From: CAZQHK01 sp964593455
Lineage (GTDB): Bacteria > Muiribacteriota > CAYSPT01
Reading direction: 5' to 3'
NCBI GenBank assembly: GCA_964593455.1
Contig: CAZQHK010000018.1
Location: forward strand, 1-64,000
Length of the DNA: 64,000 nt
Both the position numbers and the translations under genes were made by a program. Below, in pieces: positions 1 to 7,732 of this stretch; position 1 is the first letter of the stretch; every line of letters begins with the position of its first letter. The notes below the pieces were generated by a model, which saw nothing but the letters and a program-made list of their open reading frames with translations, did not search any database and was not told the origin of the DNA.

Positions 1-137
1 GTTTCTCATTTTGAGACAGCAGTCAGTGATCCGATTGCTAAAAGCCACTGATAATCATCCTTTTTGAAAACGAGATATCCTGGCCCGTGATTCGCTTCAA
101 GCATTCTACAGGTGTGACTATAGTCTCCAGGATAGGG

Positions 138-222
138 GAGTACAGGGTATCGCCAATGCCGTAAAAGGTTGGAAATACCTTGGCTATACGTCAGGTACGG
201 TATTGAAAAGCCAATACAACTG
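138..222 (+). repeat. Diverged direct repeat, copy 1, with hairpin
   Basis: Copy 1 of a roughly 85-90 bp element. It shares the exact 12-mer TATACGTCAGGT with copy 2, and the flanks align over most of the length (CAGGGT, CG, GAAATA, AGTATTG-type blocks). Just after the 12-mer is a hairpin, GTATTG-AAAAGC-CAATAC, with a perfect 6-bp stem. Confidence 0.6.
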
Positions 223-463
223 GCTTGTGACGCGGAAAATGATGGTGTTTGAACTAGAAGCTGTCGTTGCAGTGACCAGATGCTCTCGATGATCAGGTGG
301 CAAGTTGGTACCAAAGCAGGGTGACGAAAGAGGATTATTTGAATCACCAGTCAGTAATTATATTGTCATAGATTCAATGTTGATCGTCATTTGCAAAAAT
401 ATAGGCAGGTGAATTGGGATTCTTTTACGCTAATGTCCATCGGTGGTAACAGATGCCCGACGA

Positions 464-553
464 GGAGTGGTCCAGGGTCTCGTCGATGTCGTGAAAATCG
501 GGAAATATCCTGGGTATACGTCAGGTCTAGTATTGGAAAAACCCGATACAGCT
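464..553 (+). repeat. Diverged direct repeat, copy 2, with hairpin
   Basis: Copy 2 of the element seen at 138-222, ending about 10 bp before the integrase start. It keeps TATACGTCAGGT, then GTATTGG, an AAAAAC loop and CCGATAC, which pair as a 7-bp stem with one G-T wobble. The stem bases differ from copy 1 but pairing is kept, which suggests selection on the structure. Function unknown; an integrase attachment or regulatory site is a guess. Confidence 0.55.
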
Positions 554-563
554 ATTTTTTGAG

Positions 564-1889
564 ATGAGGAAGGAGATGGTTTTTGTGAAGGTGCAGAAGT
601 ACCAGGATTTTCTCCTGGAGCATGCCCTCGCTCCGGAAGAGAAGATATCCTTCTTTGCCATGTGGGTGGCCCGGTTCATCCGGTTCTGCGGTCACGACAC
701 CGGCCGGATGACATCAAAGCATATGGAGTGCTTTCTAGAGTTCATTGGACGGGATGAAAGTGTCAAGGACTGGCAACTTGAGCAGGCCGGGAAGGCACTC
801 CGCCTCTACCTGCGTGAGTTTCTCCCCACACAGCAGTCGGACGAGTCCGGGTGTGGGTCTCATGGGGATACAAAGGAAGAGGATGCGGAGATGGAGTGGC
901 CCGATGTCATGGCTGAATGCTACCGGCTGATGCTTCTGATGCGCTATTCTCCCAATACCGAACGGAACTACATGGGCTGGATCAAGCGATTCTGCCGGTA
1001 TATCGGAGGACGTCCGCCGACGACCCTGGGAGGCCCCGATGTGGAGGATTTCCTGACGTATCTGGCTCGTCATGAGAATGTGGCCAGGTCGACGCAAAAT
1101 CAGGCCTTGAATGCAATGGTATTTCTATTCAGGACCGTGCTTGACCGCGAGATCGAGGGCTTGAGCAAGGCGGTCCGGGCCAAGCGGAAGCGCAGGCTGC
1201 CTGTAGTCCTTTCGACGGAGGAGGTGGCGGCTGTTTTCTCCCATATCGAGGAGCAGTACCTTCTCATGGCCAAATTGATCTACGGGACCGGCATGCGCTG
1301 CTCCGAGTGTCTCCGATTGAGGGTGAAGGACATCGATTTTGAACGTGGGATCGTCACCGTCCGATCAGGCAAGGGAGACAAAGATCGGACCACTGTACTG
1401 CCGGAGTCGTTGCACGGAGAACTGCAAGCCCATCTCGATCGGATAAAAGGTATTCAACGGAAAGACCTTGCGAAGGGATACGGTCAGGTCATTTTGCCTG
1501 GGGCTTTGGACAGGAAGTACCCGACGGCCTCACGAGAATGGGGCTGGCAGTGGGTATTCCCGGCAGGAAACCTGTCGGCGGATGTAACCAGCGGTTCTAT
1601 CGTCCGGCACCACGTGTCTACCCGCACGCTGCAACGGGCGGTTGGTCGGGCAGTCGAGAAGACAGACATTGCGAAGCGAGTTGGGGTACACACCTTTCGG
1701 CACAGCTTCGCCACGCACCTGCTGGAGGGCGGGGCAAACATCAGAGTGATTCAGGAACTTCTGGGGCACAGGAGCATCGACACCACCATGGTCTACACGC
1801 ATGTGGTCTGCAAGAACTACTCTGGTGTCGTCAGTCCCCTGGACAAGTTGGATAGGTCACATCATTCGAGCGGCACACGAGAAGGCTGA
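564..1889 (+). CDS. Integron-type tyrosine recombinase with extra N-terminal domain
   Basis: This is a site-specific tyrosine recombinase (DNA strand exchange through a 3'-phosphotyrosine). The C-terminal half carries the catalytic set: the first Arg in GTGMRCSECLRLR, HTFRHSFATHL (His-x-x-Arg), GHRSIDTTM and the Tyr in VYTH. The stretch REWGWQWVFPAGN is typical of integron integrases and absent from ordinary XerC/XerD. At 441 residues it is about 100 longer than classical IntI. The extra length is an N-terminal segment (about residues 5-85) that looks like a second SAM-like core-binding domain before the usual one (about 115-200). No resistance or other cassettes are visible here, so I do not give it an intI class. 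The two repeats just upstream may be its sites. An alternative is a stand-alone integron-integrase-like XerC homologue. Confidence 0.85.
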   Translation: MRKEMVFVKVQKYQDFLLEHALAPEEKISFFAMWVARFIRFCGHDTGRMTSKHMECFLEFIGRDESVKDWQLEQAGKALRLYLREFLPTQQSDESGCGSHGDTKEEDAEMEWPDVMAECYRLMLLMRYSPNTERNYMGWIKRFCRYIGGRPPTTLGGPDVEDFLTYLARHENVARSTQNQALNAMVFLFRTVLDREIEGLSKAVRAKRKRRLPVVLSTEEVAAVFSHIEEQYLLMAKLIYGTGMRCSECLRLRVKDIDFERGIVTVRSGKGDKDRTTVLPESLHGELQAHLDRIKGIQRKDLAKGYGQVILPGALDRKYPTASREWGWQWVFPAGNLSADVTSGSIVRHHVSTRTLQRAVGRAVEKTDIAKRVGVHTFRHSFATHLLEGGANIRVIQELLGHRSIDTTMVYTHVVCKNYSGVVSPLDKLDRSHHSSGTREG

Positions 1890-2170
1890 GGTATTATTTC
1901 GTCCCGATTTCCTCTGGTAGGTTTGATTCTGTTATTGTTCGTTCGTTTGCAAAGCGTTTGCAAATAGGCCAAAATCACTGCTTAATACCTATTTATAATT
2001 TCTCCTCTACACGAATGAAACCATCGATAAACAAAGGCTTATCTCCACGTCACCAACTCGGATACATAGGAATCTCGTAGCGATACACGATATATAAAGT
2101 TCGATAATCGTCCAGGATAAAATCTTTAAGGACTTTCTCCTTTAAGGCCTGGTCGTTTTGAGGCTCGGTG
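1890..2170. other. Intergenic region with paired TTTGCAAA palindromes
   Basis: This lies between the integrase and the convergent small membrane protein gene. The 8-bp palindrome TTTGCAAA occurs at 1946-1953 and again at 1957-1964, so the centres are 11 bp apart, one helical turn. That spacing suits a dimeric regulator, but no protein can be named. Otherwise I see no gene. Confidence 0.35.
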
Positions 2171-2488
2171 TTATTTCCGGGGCGGTGCCGGACCGTAATC
2201 CTGTTTGGTTCTGGCCAGCTCGCGAATTCTCGCTCCGATACTATGAATCTGTTTCTGAGAGTAGATTACATCCACCGGAGCTTCAGCTGCTTTTCCCAGC
2301 ACCGAGTTTCTGGACAGCAAACCTGATTCAAAATTTTTAGAGACGAGCAACGCTGAAATTGGTAACAGCATATAGATAATATCGCCTTCAAAAATAGAGA
2401 GAAATTTATCCGGTCCCTGGTGTACTGTTTGAGCAGCTTTCCGGCGCAAGATTTCTTGAGTTTTACGACTCAATTCCTTGAATTTCAT
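2171..2488 (-). CDS. Small membrane protein of unknown function
   Basis: I do not recognise this family. The product, about 105 residues from the chosen start MKFKELSRKTQ, has a basic N terminus, one hydrophobic segment (GDIIYMLLPISALLVSK) that could span the inner membrane, and a charged C-terminal tail rich in Arg and Lys. The start at 2488 was chosen because GGGGTGG lies just upstream; the frame stays open to an earlier ATG at 2518. It is downstream of the DASS transporter on the same strand, about 170 bp away, so co-transcription is possible but not shown. Confidence 0.45.
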   Translation of the reverse strand: MKFKELSRKTQEILRRKAAQTVHQGPDKFLSIFEGDIIYMLLPISALLVSKNFESGLLSRNSVLGKAAEAPVDVIYSQKQIHSIGARIRELARTKQDYGPAPPRK

Positions 2489-2659
2489 TGCCTTACCACC
2501 CCTGTTGATGAAATCCACTATTCAGTTCAAAGTAAGCCCCATTTAAAATTATTATGCCATTGGTTATTTTATCTCTTCCCCGGTGATTTCGTCAATTTAA
2601 CTTTTGGCGCTAAAGACAGATTCTCTATCTACATCGAGAAGAACATATGAAGTTGAAGA

Positions 2660-3721
2660 TTACGGTACGAAGTTGAAAATAGTAGACAGCAACGGCACAA
2701 CCAGGAAATACATGAGCAGCATGATGGTTAAAATGGCAAATATGTTGAGAGCAATACCGGCCTTGACCATGTCGCTCACCTTCAGTTCTTCGTAAGCAAA
2801 GACAATTGCATTCGGGGGAGTGGCTACCGGCAGCATAAATGCCGCCGAAGCAGCGATAGTAACAGGAATAGTTAACAGAAGTGGATTTTTCCCAAACCCG
2901 AGAGCCACCGCTCCCATAATGGGCAGGAAAGTGGCGGCAGTAGCAGTGTTTGACGTGAGTTCCGTAAGAAACACGACAATCGTCGTAACCATCAGGACAA
3001 TTAACCAGGGATTGATCTCCTGCCATCCTTTTACGAGATTCCCGATGGATTCAGCCAACCCTGTGGATTTGAAGGCTCCCGCCAGGGCCAAACCGCCACC
3101 GAATAGAATCAACACACCCCAGTGAATCTGCTTTCCCGATTTCCAGTCAAGAACGAACTTTTTTTCCTGGAGGGATACCGGCAGCATGAAGAGCACTATG
3201 GCGGCCACCATGGCTATGGTGGTGTCCGAAAAATCAACGCCGGACATTCGCACCAGCCACTTACGGAAAATCCAGAATAAAGCGGTAAGAATGAAAACTG
3301 CCAGCATGAAACTACCGATTATCCCCGATGGGCTTGTGCCCAGTACATTCACCGTCGTGAGGGCAATGCGGCGATGCAATCCCCATCGCTGCATAGCGGC
3401 GGCAATCATGAAACCTCCGAAGAACAGGTATATCAAAGGATGGGCATAACTGGATGTTACCGTTTTCTGTCCGGCAATTCCCAAAAGAGGCATGAACGGG
3501 ATGGGCAAAAGCGCCGTGGCCGGTATAGGAACTGCTTCAGTAATCCACCAGGCCACCATCCACAAGGTAAGTCCGATCAATCTCCAGGCCCCGACCTTCA
3601 GATCGCCGGGTGGATCATACAGAAACGGAATCAAGGCCAGGATCGGTCCCACTACCAGAGACAGCTTCACACTGAGAGAAAAAGGATGCGGTTCTTCCCC
3701 GGTAGCAGTCGTTCCGGCCAT
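2660..3721 (-). CDS. DASS-family (SLC13) anion/dicarboxylate transporter, internally deleted
   Basis: This is an inner-membrane symporter of the divalent anion:Na+ family, usually importing di- or tricarboxylates or sulfate. N-terminal helices (ITEAVPIPATALLPIP, YLFFGGFMIAAAMQRWGLHRR) and the second half, with the SNTATAATFLP motif and the following ATPPNA signature, are clear. The protein has only 353 residues; relatives have about 450-500. The join is visible near residues 134-145: SGIIGSFMLA runs straight into VFILTALFWIF, whereas relatives have the first SNT motif and several helices between these blocks. About 120 residues are therefore missing in frame, including one Na+/substrate site. 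It is probably non-functional as a transporter, unless the deletion is an assembly error. An AGGAGG-like site precedes the ATG. Confidence 0.8.
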   Translation of the reverse strand: MAGTTATGEEPHPFSLSVKLSLVVGPILALIPFLYDPPGDLKVGAWRLIGLTLWMVAWWITEAVPIPATALLPIPFMPLLGIAGQKTVTSSYAHPLIYLFFGGFMIAAAMQRWGLHRRIALTTVNVLGTSPSGIIGSFMLAVFILTALFWIFRKWLVRMSGVDFSDTTIAMVAAIVLFMLPVSLQEKKFVLDWKSGKQIHWGVLILFGGGLALAGAFKSTGLAESIGNLVKGWQEINPWLIVLMVTTIVVFLTELTSNTATAATFLPIMGAVALGFGKNPLLLTIPVTIAASAAFMLPVATPPNAIVFAYEELKVSDMVKAGIALNIFAILTIMLLMYFLVVPLLSTIFNFVP

Positions 3722-3735
3722 GACAAAACCTCCAG

Positions 3736-3741
3736 ATTATA
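3736..3741 (-). promoter_or_regulatory. Candidate -10 box of the DASS transporter gene
   Basis: Read on the minus strand this is TATAAT, about 15 bp upstream of the start codon and directly after the 10-bp palindrome AGAACGTTCT. No convincing -35 box is present at the usual distance, so it is only a candidate, possibly activator-dependent. Confidence 0.3.
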
Positions 3742-3797
3742 GAACGTTCTTTCCCAGTATACCCATCCGCCGGAGTGGCGGGCAACCGGAAGTTTTC

Positions 3798-3835
3798 AGG
3801 AAATTGCTTACCCGCTAAGCCAGGTAAGTGTTCCT
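3798..3835. promoter_or_regulatory. Inverted repeat between divergent genes
   Basis: CTTACC (3807-3812) and GGTAAG (3823-3828) form a perfect 6-bp arm pair around a 10-nt loop. It is extended by AGGAA (3798-3802) and TTCCT (3831-3835) after a small bulge. It lies between the divergent transporter and DnaB-like genes, so it may be an operator or an RNA hairpin; there is no direct proof. Confidence 0.35.
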
Positions 3836-3907
3836 TTCTCATCATGATGCTGGAAGATCGCCCGAACTTTGAGTATAATAGAACAACCGGAAGAAAGGAG
3901 CCTGTTC

Positions 3908-5389
3908 GTGGCGGAAACCAGTAGACGGGAGACCGAGGAGAAATTGTTGACGGCGATCTGCCGGCGGCCCGATATGGCACTTTCCCAGATCGAGCTTTTG
4001 AACTTCTCTGAAAACGAGCTGTCCCATACCAACCGCCACCGGAGCATCTTCCGAACCATCCTCAAGCTTTTCAAGAAGGATATTTATCCGACGGCAAGTG
4101 ACTTACTTGAATTGCTCATCTCTCCCAAGCAATCACAAAAGGGAGAAAAACGCCTCTCAAAGACAATATCCGCAATTTTCGATCCCGATGTCTGGCCTGA
4201 GCTGGCCCCCGATGCAAGACAGGTCCGCTCGCTGGTAACCGATCTTCGTGACATCATCCTTCGACAGGCCGTCAGGAGACAACTCCTGGTTATGCTCGAC
4301 CAGACCAGGAAACCATCTTCTTCTCACTACCGAGATAACCTCGTCCAGGGAATAGGGAAACTCGGTCAACTGCTGACCGGGCGTCCCCACCACCGCCTGG
4401 ACGACCAGGTGAAAGCGATGAAACAGCAGTCCATCAAATCGCTCCGCAACAAACACGGAATAACAGGTCTGGACTCCGGATTCCCACTATTTTCACAATA
4501 CCTGAGTGGTATCCAGAATGAGTTCTATATTGTTGCCGGATCAGCCGGAATCGGCAAATCAACCTTTCTTACACAGCTTGCCTGGCAACTGCCCACGTTG
4601 AACCACGGCACGCGCGTACTCTTCTTCTCTCTCGACCAGAAATATCTGGACATCACCGCCAAGCTGGTTTCTTTGGCCGGAGAAATACCGGTGACCTATG
4701 TTAAGAATCCTTCGGTCAGCAATATTCCCAACGAAAAGAAACGGCGGCAGGGAATCGAATTGGTCTCCCAGATGCGTGACTGGCTTGAAATTATCGATGA
4801 AAGCTCAGGTGCTATCTCCCTGGATGACGTTCTGGAAACGGTTGCAGGCGTCCGTCTGGAACACACCGGTCCGTTGGTGGTGCTAATCGATCCAATTACC
4901 AAGCTTGAGATGGATCCCGCAACCGGGAACCTGGACGAAAAAATGCTCCTGCTGGTAAGCAGGTTAAAGACGCTGACCGCCTCGCACCAGGTGTCGGTCA
5001 TCGTTACCTGCGAGCTCAACGCCGAGGCCGAAGGAAAGCGGCCGACCCGTTACCACCTTCCGCCGTGCCCGGCGTTCCTGGAACACTCATACGCCACCAT
5101 CCTGCTTTATTGCGATTACATCAATAATTATGAGACATCTTTCATAGAATGGGAGTGGGACTCCAAAGACCTTATGGTTCCCATATCGGAAATCAATATA
5201 ATCAAAAACAAGATGGGTGAATACAGAGGACGGATCTTTTTTCGCTTCTACAACTCTCTCTCACGGTACCGGGAATGCGTCCATGTAGAAAATGAAAACT
5301 ACCAGGCCATGATCAACAATATCGAAAACTATGAAGTAAAGACAGGCACGACCGGCCCTGATTCCTTAACCGCCCCAATCTCCGATTAA
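3908..5389 (+). CDS. DnaB-like helicase-family ATPase (paralogue)
   Basis: The product (about 493 residues) has the two-part layout of replicative helicase DnaB. An N-terminal helical domain (EEKLLTAICRRPDMALSQIELL, then NRHRSIFRTILKLF) is followed by a RecA-like core with Walker A GSAGIGKST, Walker B VVLIDP and a C-terminal IIKNKMGEYRGRIFFRF strand resembling the DnaB end. Several positions depart from true DnaB: SVIVTCELN replaces the usual polar sensor stretch ending in QL.R, and the glycine-rich C terminus is absent. It is therefore more likely a DnaB/RadA-like paralogue than the main replicative helicase. The GTG at 3908 was chosen because AAGGAG lies 7 bp upstream. It has no obvious partner; the next gene encodes an envelope lipoprotein. 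Confidence 0.65.
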   Translation: MAETSRRETEEKLLTAICRRPDMALSQIELLNFSENELSHTNRHRSIFRTILKLFKKDIYPTASDLLELLISPKQSQKGEKRLSKTISAIFDPDVWPELAPDARQVRSLVTDLRDIILRQAVRRQLLVMLDQTRKPSSSHYRDNLVQGIGKLGQLLTGRPHHRLDDQVKAMKQQSIKSLRNKHGITGLDSGFPLFSQYLSGIQNEFYIVAGSAGIGKSTFLTQLAWQLPTLNHGTRVLFFSLDQKYLDITAKLVSLAGEIPVTYVKNPSVSNIPNEKKRRQGIELVSQMRDWLEIIDESSGAISLDDVLETVAGVRLEHTGPLVVLIDPITKLEMDPATGNLDEKMLLLVSRLKTLTASHQVSVIVTCELNAEAEGKRPTRYHLPPCPAFLEHSYATILLYCDYINNYETSFIEWEWDSKDLMVPISEINIIKNKMGEYRGRIFFRFYNSLSRYRECVHVENENYQAMINNIENYEVKTGTTGPDSLTAPISD

Positions 5390-5390
5390 A

Positions 5391-5449
5391 AACCCGGAAA
5401 AAGCAGTAGCCCTCTACTCCGGCTCGAAGCCAACTGCATTTTCCGGGTT
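5391..5449. repeat. Short inverted-repeat element (family member A)
   Basis: Arms AACCCGGAAAAAGCAGT (5391-5407) and its near-perfect complement (5433-5449, one mismatch) flank CTACTCCGGCTCGAA. It begins 2 bp after the stop codon of the DnaB-like gene, so it could act as a transcript-end hairpin, though no T-run follows. Related sequence occurs near 28649, 35880 and 44223, and a matching end at 24007. Confidence 0.6.
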
Positions 5450-5526
5450 AATGGCTTACTGCCTACGCTTTTCCAGAAGAAACACCGATAGGATAACTGG
5501 AAAAGGATATTATTTTTTAACCAACC

Positions 5527-6357
5527 ATGTTTAGAAAAAATCATCTCATTACGCTTTTATCCGTGATTTTAACTGTCGTCACGATCACGGCATGCACCAG
5601 ACGGATGCCCGGTATTTCAACACAAACGCCTGGCAAAGTGGGAGTTATCCATACGGTGGACAAAGGAGAAACCATCTGGAAGATATCCCGGATGTACAGC
5701 GTTTCGAACGACGAGCTGGTACACTTGAACAACCTGAAAGATCCGTCGAAAATCAAAACCGGTGAACGTCTTTTCATACCAGGGAGCCCGCGGATACTAA
5801 AGAAGAACAGGCGACATTTCCTGAAGTATGGGAGACCGGCCAAAAAGCCTGATCGGACAACGGAAAATACACAGTCATCATCCGGATCTTCCAAAACCAG
5901 GAAACCACCTCCGAAGAAGAGCAGCAAACAGCCTGAAAAACCCGGCAAATCATCATCCCGGAAGACTTCCGCCTACTATTCCACCAGGTTGAAATTCGCC
6001 TGGCCTCTTCAGGGTTCTATCAGGAGCCGTTTCGGAACCAGCAAACGAAAGCAGTTCAACGGGATAGATATAGCCTGTTCAGCAGGCACGCCGATTAACG
6101 CTTCCGAAGAAGGAGAAGTGGTTTATCTGGGTGAAATAACCGGTTACGGGTTAACCTTGATATTGGCTCACCACGATGATTTTTACACACTCTATGCGCC
6201 GGTTAAATCACCGGCCCTTACCCTGGGAGAAATTGCCAACCGCGGTCAGAAGATGGCCGAGCTGGAGAAGTCGCCGCGTGAGAGCGGCGGCGACGGCCTA
6301 CATTTTGAAATCCGACGAGGAAAAGAGCCTCTCGACCCGATGTTATATCTCAAGTAG
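5527..6357 (+). CDS. LysM-LytM lipoprotein, NlpD/EnvC-like amidase activator
   Basis: This is a lipoprotein with a type II signal peptide (hydrophobic residues 7-22, lipobox ITAC). It has one LysM peptidoglycan-binding domain (HTVDKGETIWKISRMYSV...IKTGERLFIPG, about residues 40-85), a basic Ser/Lys/Pro-rich linker and a C-terminal M23/LytM domain (about 155-276). The domain lacks key zinc ligands: the His of HxGxD is Phe (FNGID), the His after TLYA is Pro (TLYAP), and HLH is reduced to GLH. It should bind but not cut peptidoglycan, as in NlpD and EnvC, which activate amidases during cell separation. It is separated from the DnaB-like gene by the hairpin element and converges with the BON gene. 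Confidence 0.8.
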   Translation: MFRKNHLITLLSVILTVVTITACTRRMPGISTQTPGKVGVIHTVDKGETIWKISRMYSVSNDELVHLNNLKDPSKIKTGERLFIPGSPRILKKNRRHFLKYGRPAKKPDRTTENTQSSSGSSKTRKPPPKKSSKQPEKPGKSSSRKTSAYYSTRLKFAWPLQGSIRSRFGTSKRKQFNGIDIACSAGTPINASEEGEVVYLGEITGYGLTLILAHHDDFYTLYAPVKSPALTLGEIANRGQKMAELEKSPRESGGDGLHFEIRRGKEPLDPMLYLK

Positions 6358-6792
6358 TTACCGGAAAAAAGGACGGTCCGGTGGGATATAGGGAATGCCT
6401 TCATCACTTGCCCGGGAGGGATCAGTGGTTCCTTCTTCCCCGTCATCCCCTTCGTCCAGTGTATCGAGCGACGTGTTTCCATCATCACTCTCTAAATCGA
6501 TCTCATCATTGGTATCCAAACCAGTGGTCAATTCATTGCTCACTTCTTCGACACCGATTATCTCGTTGATGAGTACGTCCACTTCCTCTTTAGCCTCATC
6601 AGACTCAACCTCACCACTCAGATAGACCACGCCGTCTTCCACATCGATTCTAATGTGGGAGATATCGTATCCCTCTAATTCCAGCATTTCCAGAATGCTT
6701 TTCCTGAGCCCCATTTCCGATATATCGTCATGGGCTATGGCTACTGCCTCACGGGTCATTCCTCTTGCCTCCAAAGACTTTTTTTCCAACAA
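6358..6792 (-). CDS. BON-domain protein
   Basis: A BON domain (about residues 25-90: LRKSILEMLELEGYDISHIRIDVEDGVVYL, then GEVESDEAKEEVDVL and GVEEVSNEL) is followed by a long acidic, low-complexity tail ending in Pro-rich sequence. BON domains are thought to bind phospholipid or envelope surfaces. No signal peptide is visible, which is unusual for a periplasmic BON protein, so location is uncertain. The start is probably TTG at 6792, downstream of AAGGAG. It lies 16 bp after rplY on the same strand and is probably co-transcribed from the strong rplY promoter. The 3' end abuts the stop of the convergent LysM gene. Confidence 0.7.
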   Translation of the reverse strand: MLEKKSLEARGMTREAVAIAHDDISEMGLRKSILEMLELEGYDISHIRIDVEDGVVYLSGEVESDEAKEEVDVLINEIIGVEEVSNELTTGLDTNDEIDLESDDGNTSLDTLDEGDDGEEGTTDPSRASDEGIPYIPPDRPFFR

Positions 6793-6808
6793 CTGCCTCT
6801 AATACTCC

Positions 6809-7468
6809 TTATTCGGGCTGAACAGCCGCCTCTTCCCCTTCTCCTTCTTCGGTCCCATCAATTGCTTCCTCTTCACCGATTTCCGGAGTATCCTCTTGAA
6901 TCACCCTGGGCGGTAACACGGTAGCAATAGTTGTGTTCTGATCCGCAAGCACTTTGTAGTCACCTACGATTTCGATATCACTGATATTGACATGTTGATG
7001 AAGCCCCAGGTTTTTGACATCAATGGTAATTGAATCGGGTATATTTGAGGGCAGACATATAACCTCCACCTCGTTCACTGACTGGTACAGAATACCGCCT
7101 TCCTCAGTTACTCCCACCGGATCGCTGGTAAGACGAAGAGGAATTCTCACCTGGATTTCCTTATCCATAGAAATTTCCTGGAGATCGAGGTGGACCAGAC
7201 CATGAGTGATAGGGTCCCGTTGAACCTCTCGGAGGAGAACGGATTTCTTTATATCTTTCCCTTCATTGTCAATGGTGAAATCGATGATTGTACTGGAAGC
7301 ATTGTGGATGAGAAAGTTCTCAATATCCCGTTGCGAAATTGCCAGAGCAATAGAATCAGATTTAAATACAATAAGATTGCCTGGAATAAAACCGTTTTTC
7401 CGAAGTCGCCGGGCGGCGTTTTTGCCTCGCTCGGCTCGAACCCGAGCTGCAAGCTCCACTCGTGCCAT
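6809..7468 (-). CDS. rplY: 50S ribosomal protein L25 (Ctc form)
   Basis: This is the long, two-domain L25/CTC form (219 residues). The N-terminal 5S rRNA-binding domain (about 1-95: ARVRAERGKNAARRLRKNGFIPG and REVQRDPITHGLVHLDLQEI) is followed by the C-terminal TL5-like domain (about 100-190, containing IPDSITIDVKNLGLHQHVNISDIEI) and an acidic Glu-rich tail. It binds 5S rRNA in the large subunit. GGAGG sits 9 bp upstream of the ATG, and a near-perfect sigma-70 promoter lies about 60 bp further out. The usual partner pth is absent; a BON gene follows instead. Confidence 0.95.
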   Translation of the reverse strand: MARVELAARVRAERGKNAARRLRKNGFIPGNLIVFKSDSIALAISQRDIENFLIHNASSTIIDFTIDNEGKDIKKSVLLREVQRDPITHGLVHLDLQEISMDKEIQVRIPLRLTSDPVGVTEEGGILYQSVNEVEVICLPSNIPDSITIDVKNLGLHQHVNISDIEIVGDYKVLADQNTTIATVLPPRVIQEDTPEIGEEEAIDGTEEGEGEEAAVQPE

Positions 7469-7524
7469 GATTATTATCCTCCTTATTTAGCCACTGTTTA
7501 TGGGCTATATAGCTAAAGCGCGGC

Positions 7525-7553
7525 AATTATAACATGTCAATTGGGGCATGTCA
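7525..7553 (-). promoter_or_regulatory. Consensus sigma-70 promoter of rplY
   Basis: On the minus strand TTGACA (7553-7548), a 17-bp spacer and TATAAT (7530-7525) form a perfect consensus promoter about 55 bp upstream of the rplY start. The spacer contains a second copy of TTGACATG. High expression fits a ribosomal protein gene. Confidence 0.9.
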
Positions 7554-7732
7554 ACGAATATTATTTGCTCTTTATGTGTTGGTGGGAAACAACTTTGCCA
7601 GTACAATTCCATCATGGTACCGGAAGTCTTTCGGCAGGTTGCAAATAAACCACAGAGCCTAAAGAAACAGCGTGAATATTCCGAATATTCCGTATGTAGA
7701 CATTTCCCGGAATGAAACGAGGAGCAAAGATC

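Larger units (their letters stand above)
1..563. other. Non-coding left edge upstream of the integron-type integrase
   Basis: I see no convincing gene in this stretch. The only sizeable open frame is on the minus strand (6-347); it has no recognisable domain and lies across repeat sequence. The region holds two diverged direct repeats (about 138-222 and 464-553, listed separately) and lies immediately before the integrase gene, where an integron would carry regulatory and attachment sequence. Confidence 0.5.

Noticed and set aside
6..347. 113-residue open frame on the minus strand at the left edge
   Set aside because: No domain, no ribosome site, and it lies over the structured repeat; probably chance.
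564..1889. Ordinary phage or XerC/D integrase
   Set aside because: The REWGWQWVFP stretch is specific to integron-type integrases.
3736..3750. LexA-type operator (GAACGTTC) before the DASS gene
   Set aside because: The Gram-positive LexA box needs GAAC-N4-GTTC spacing; here the halves are adjacent.
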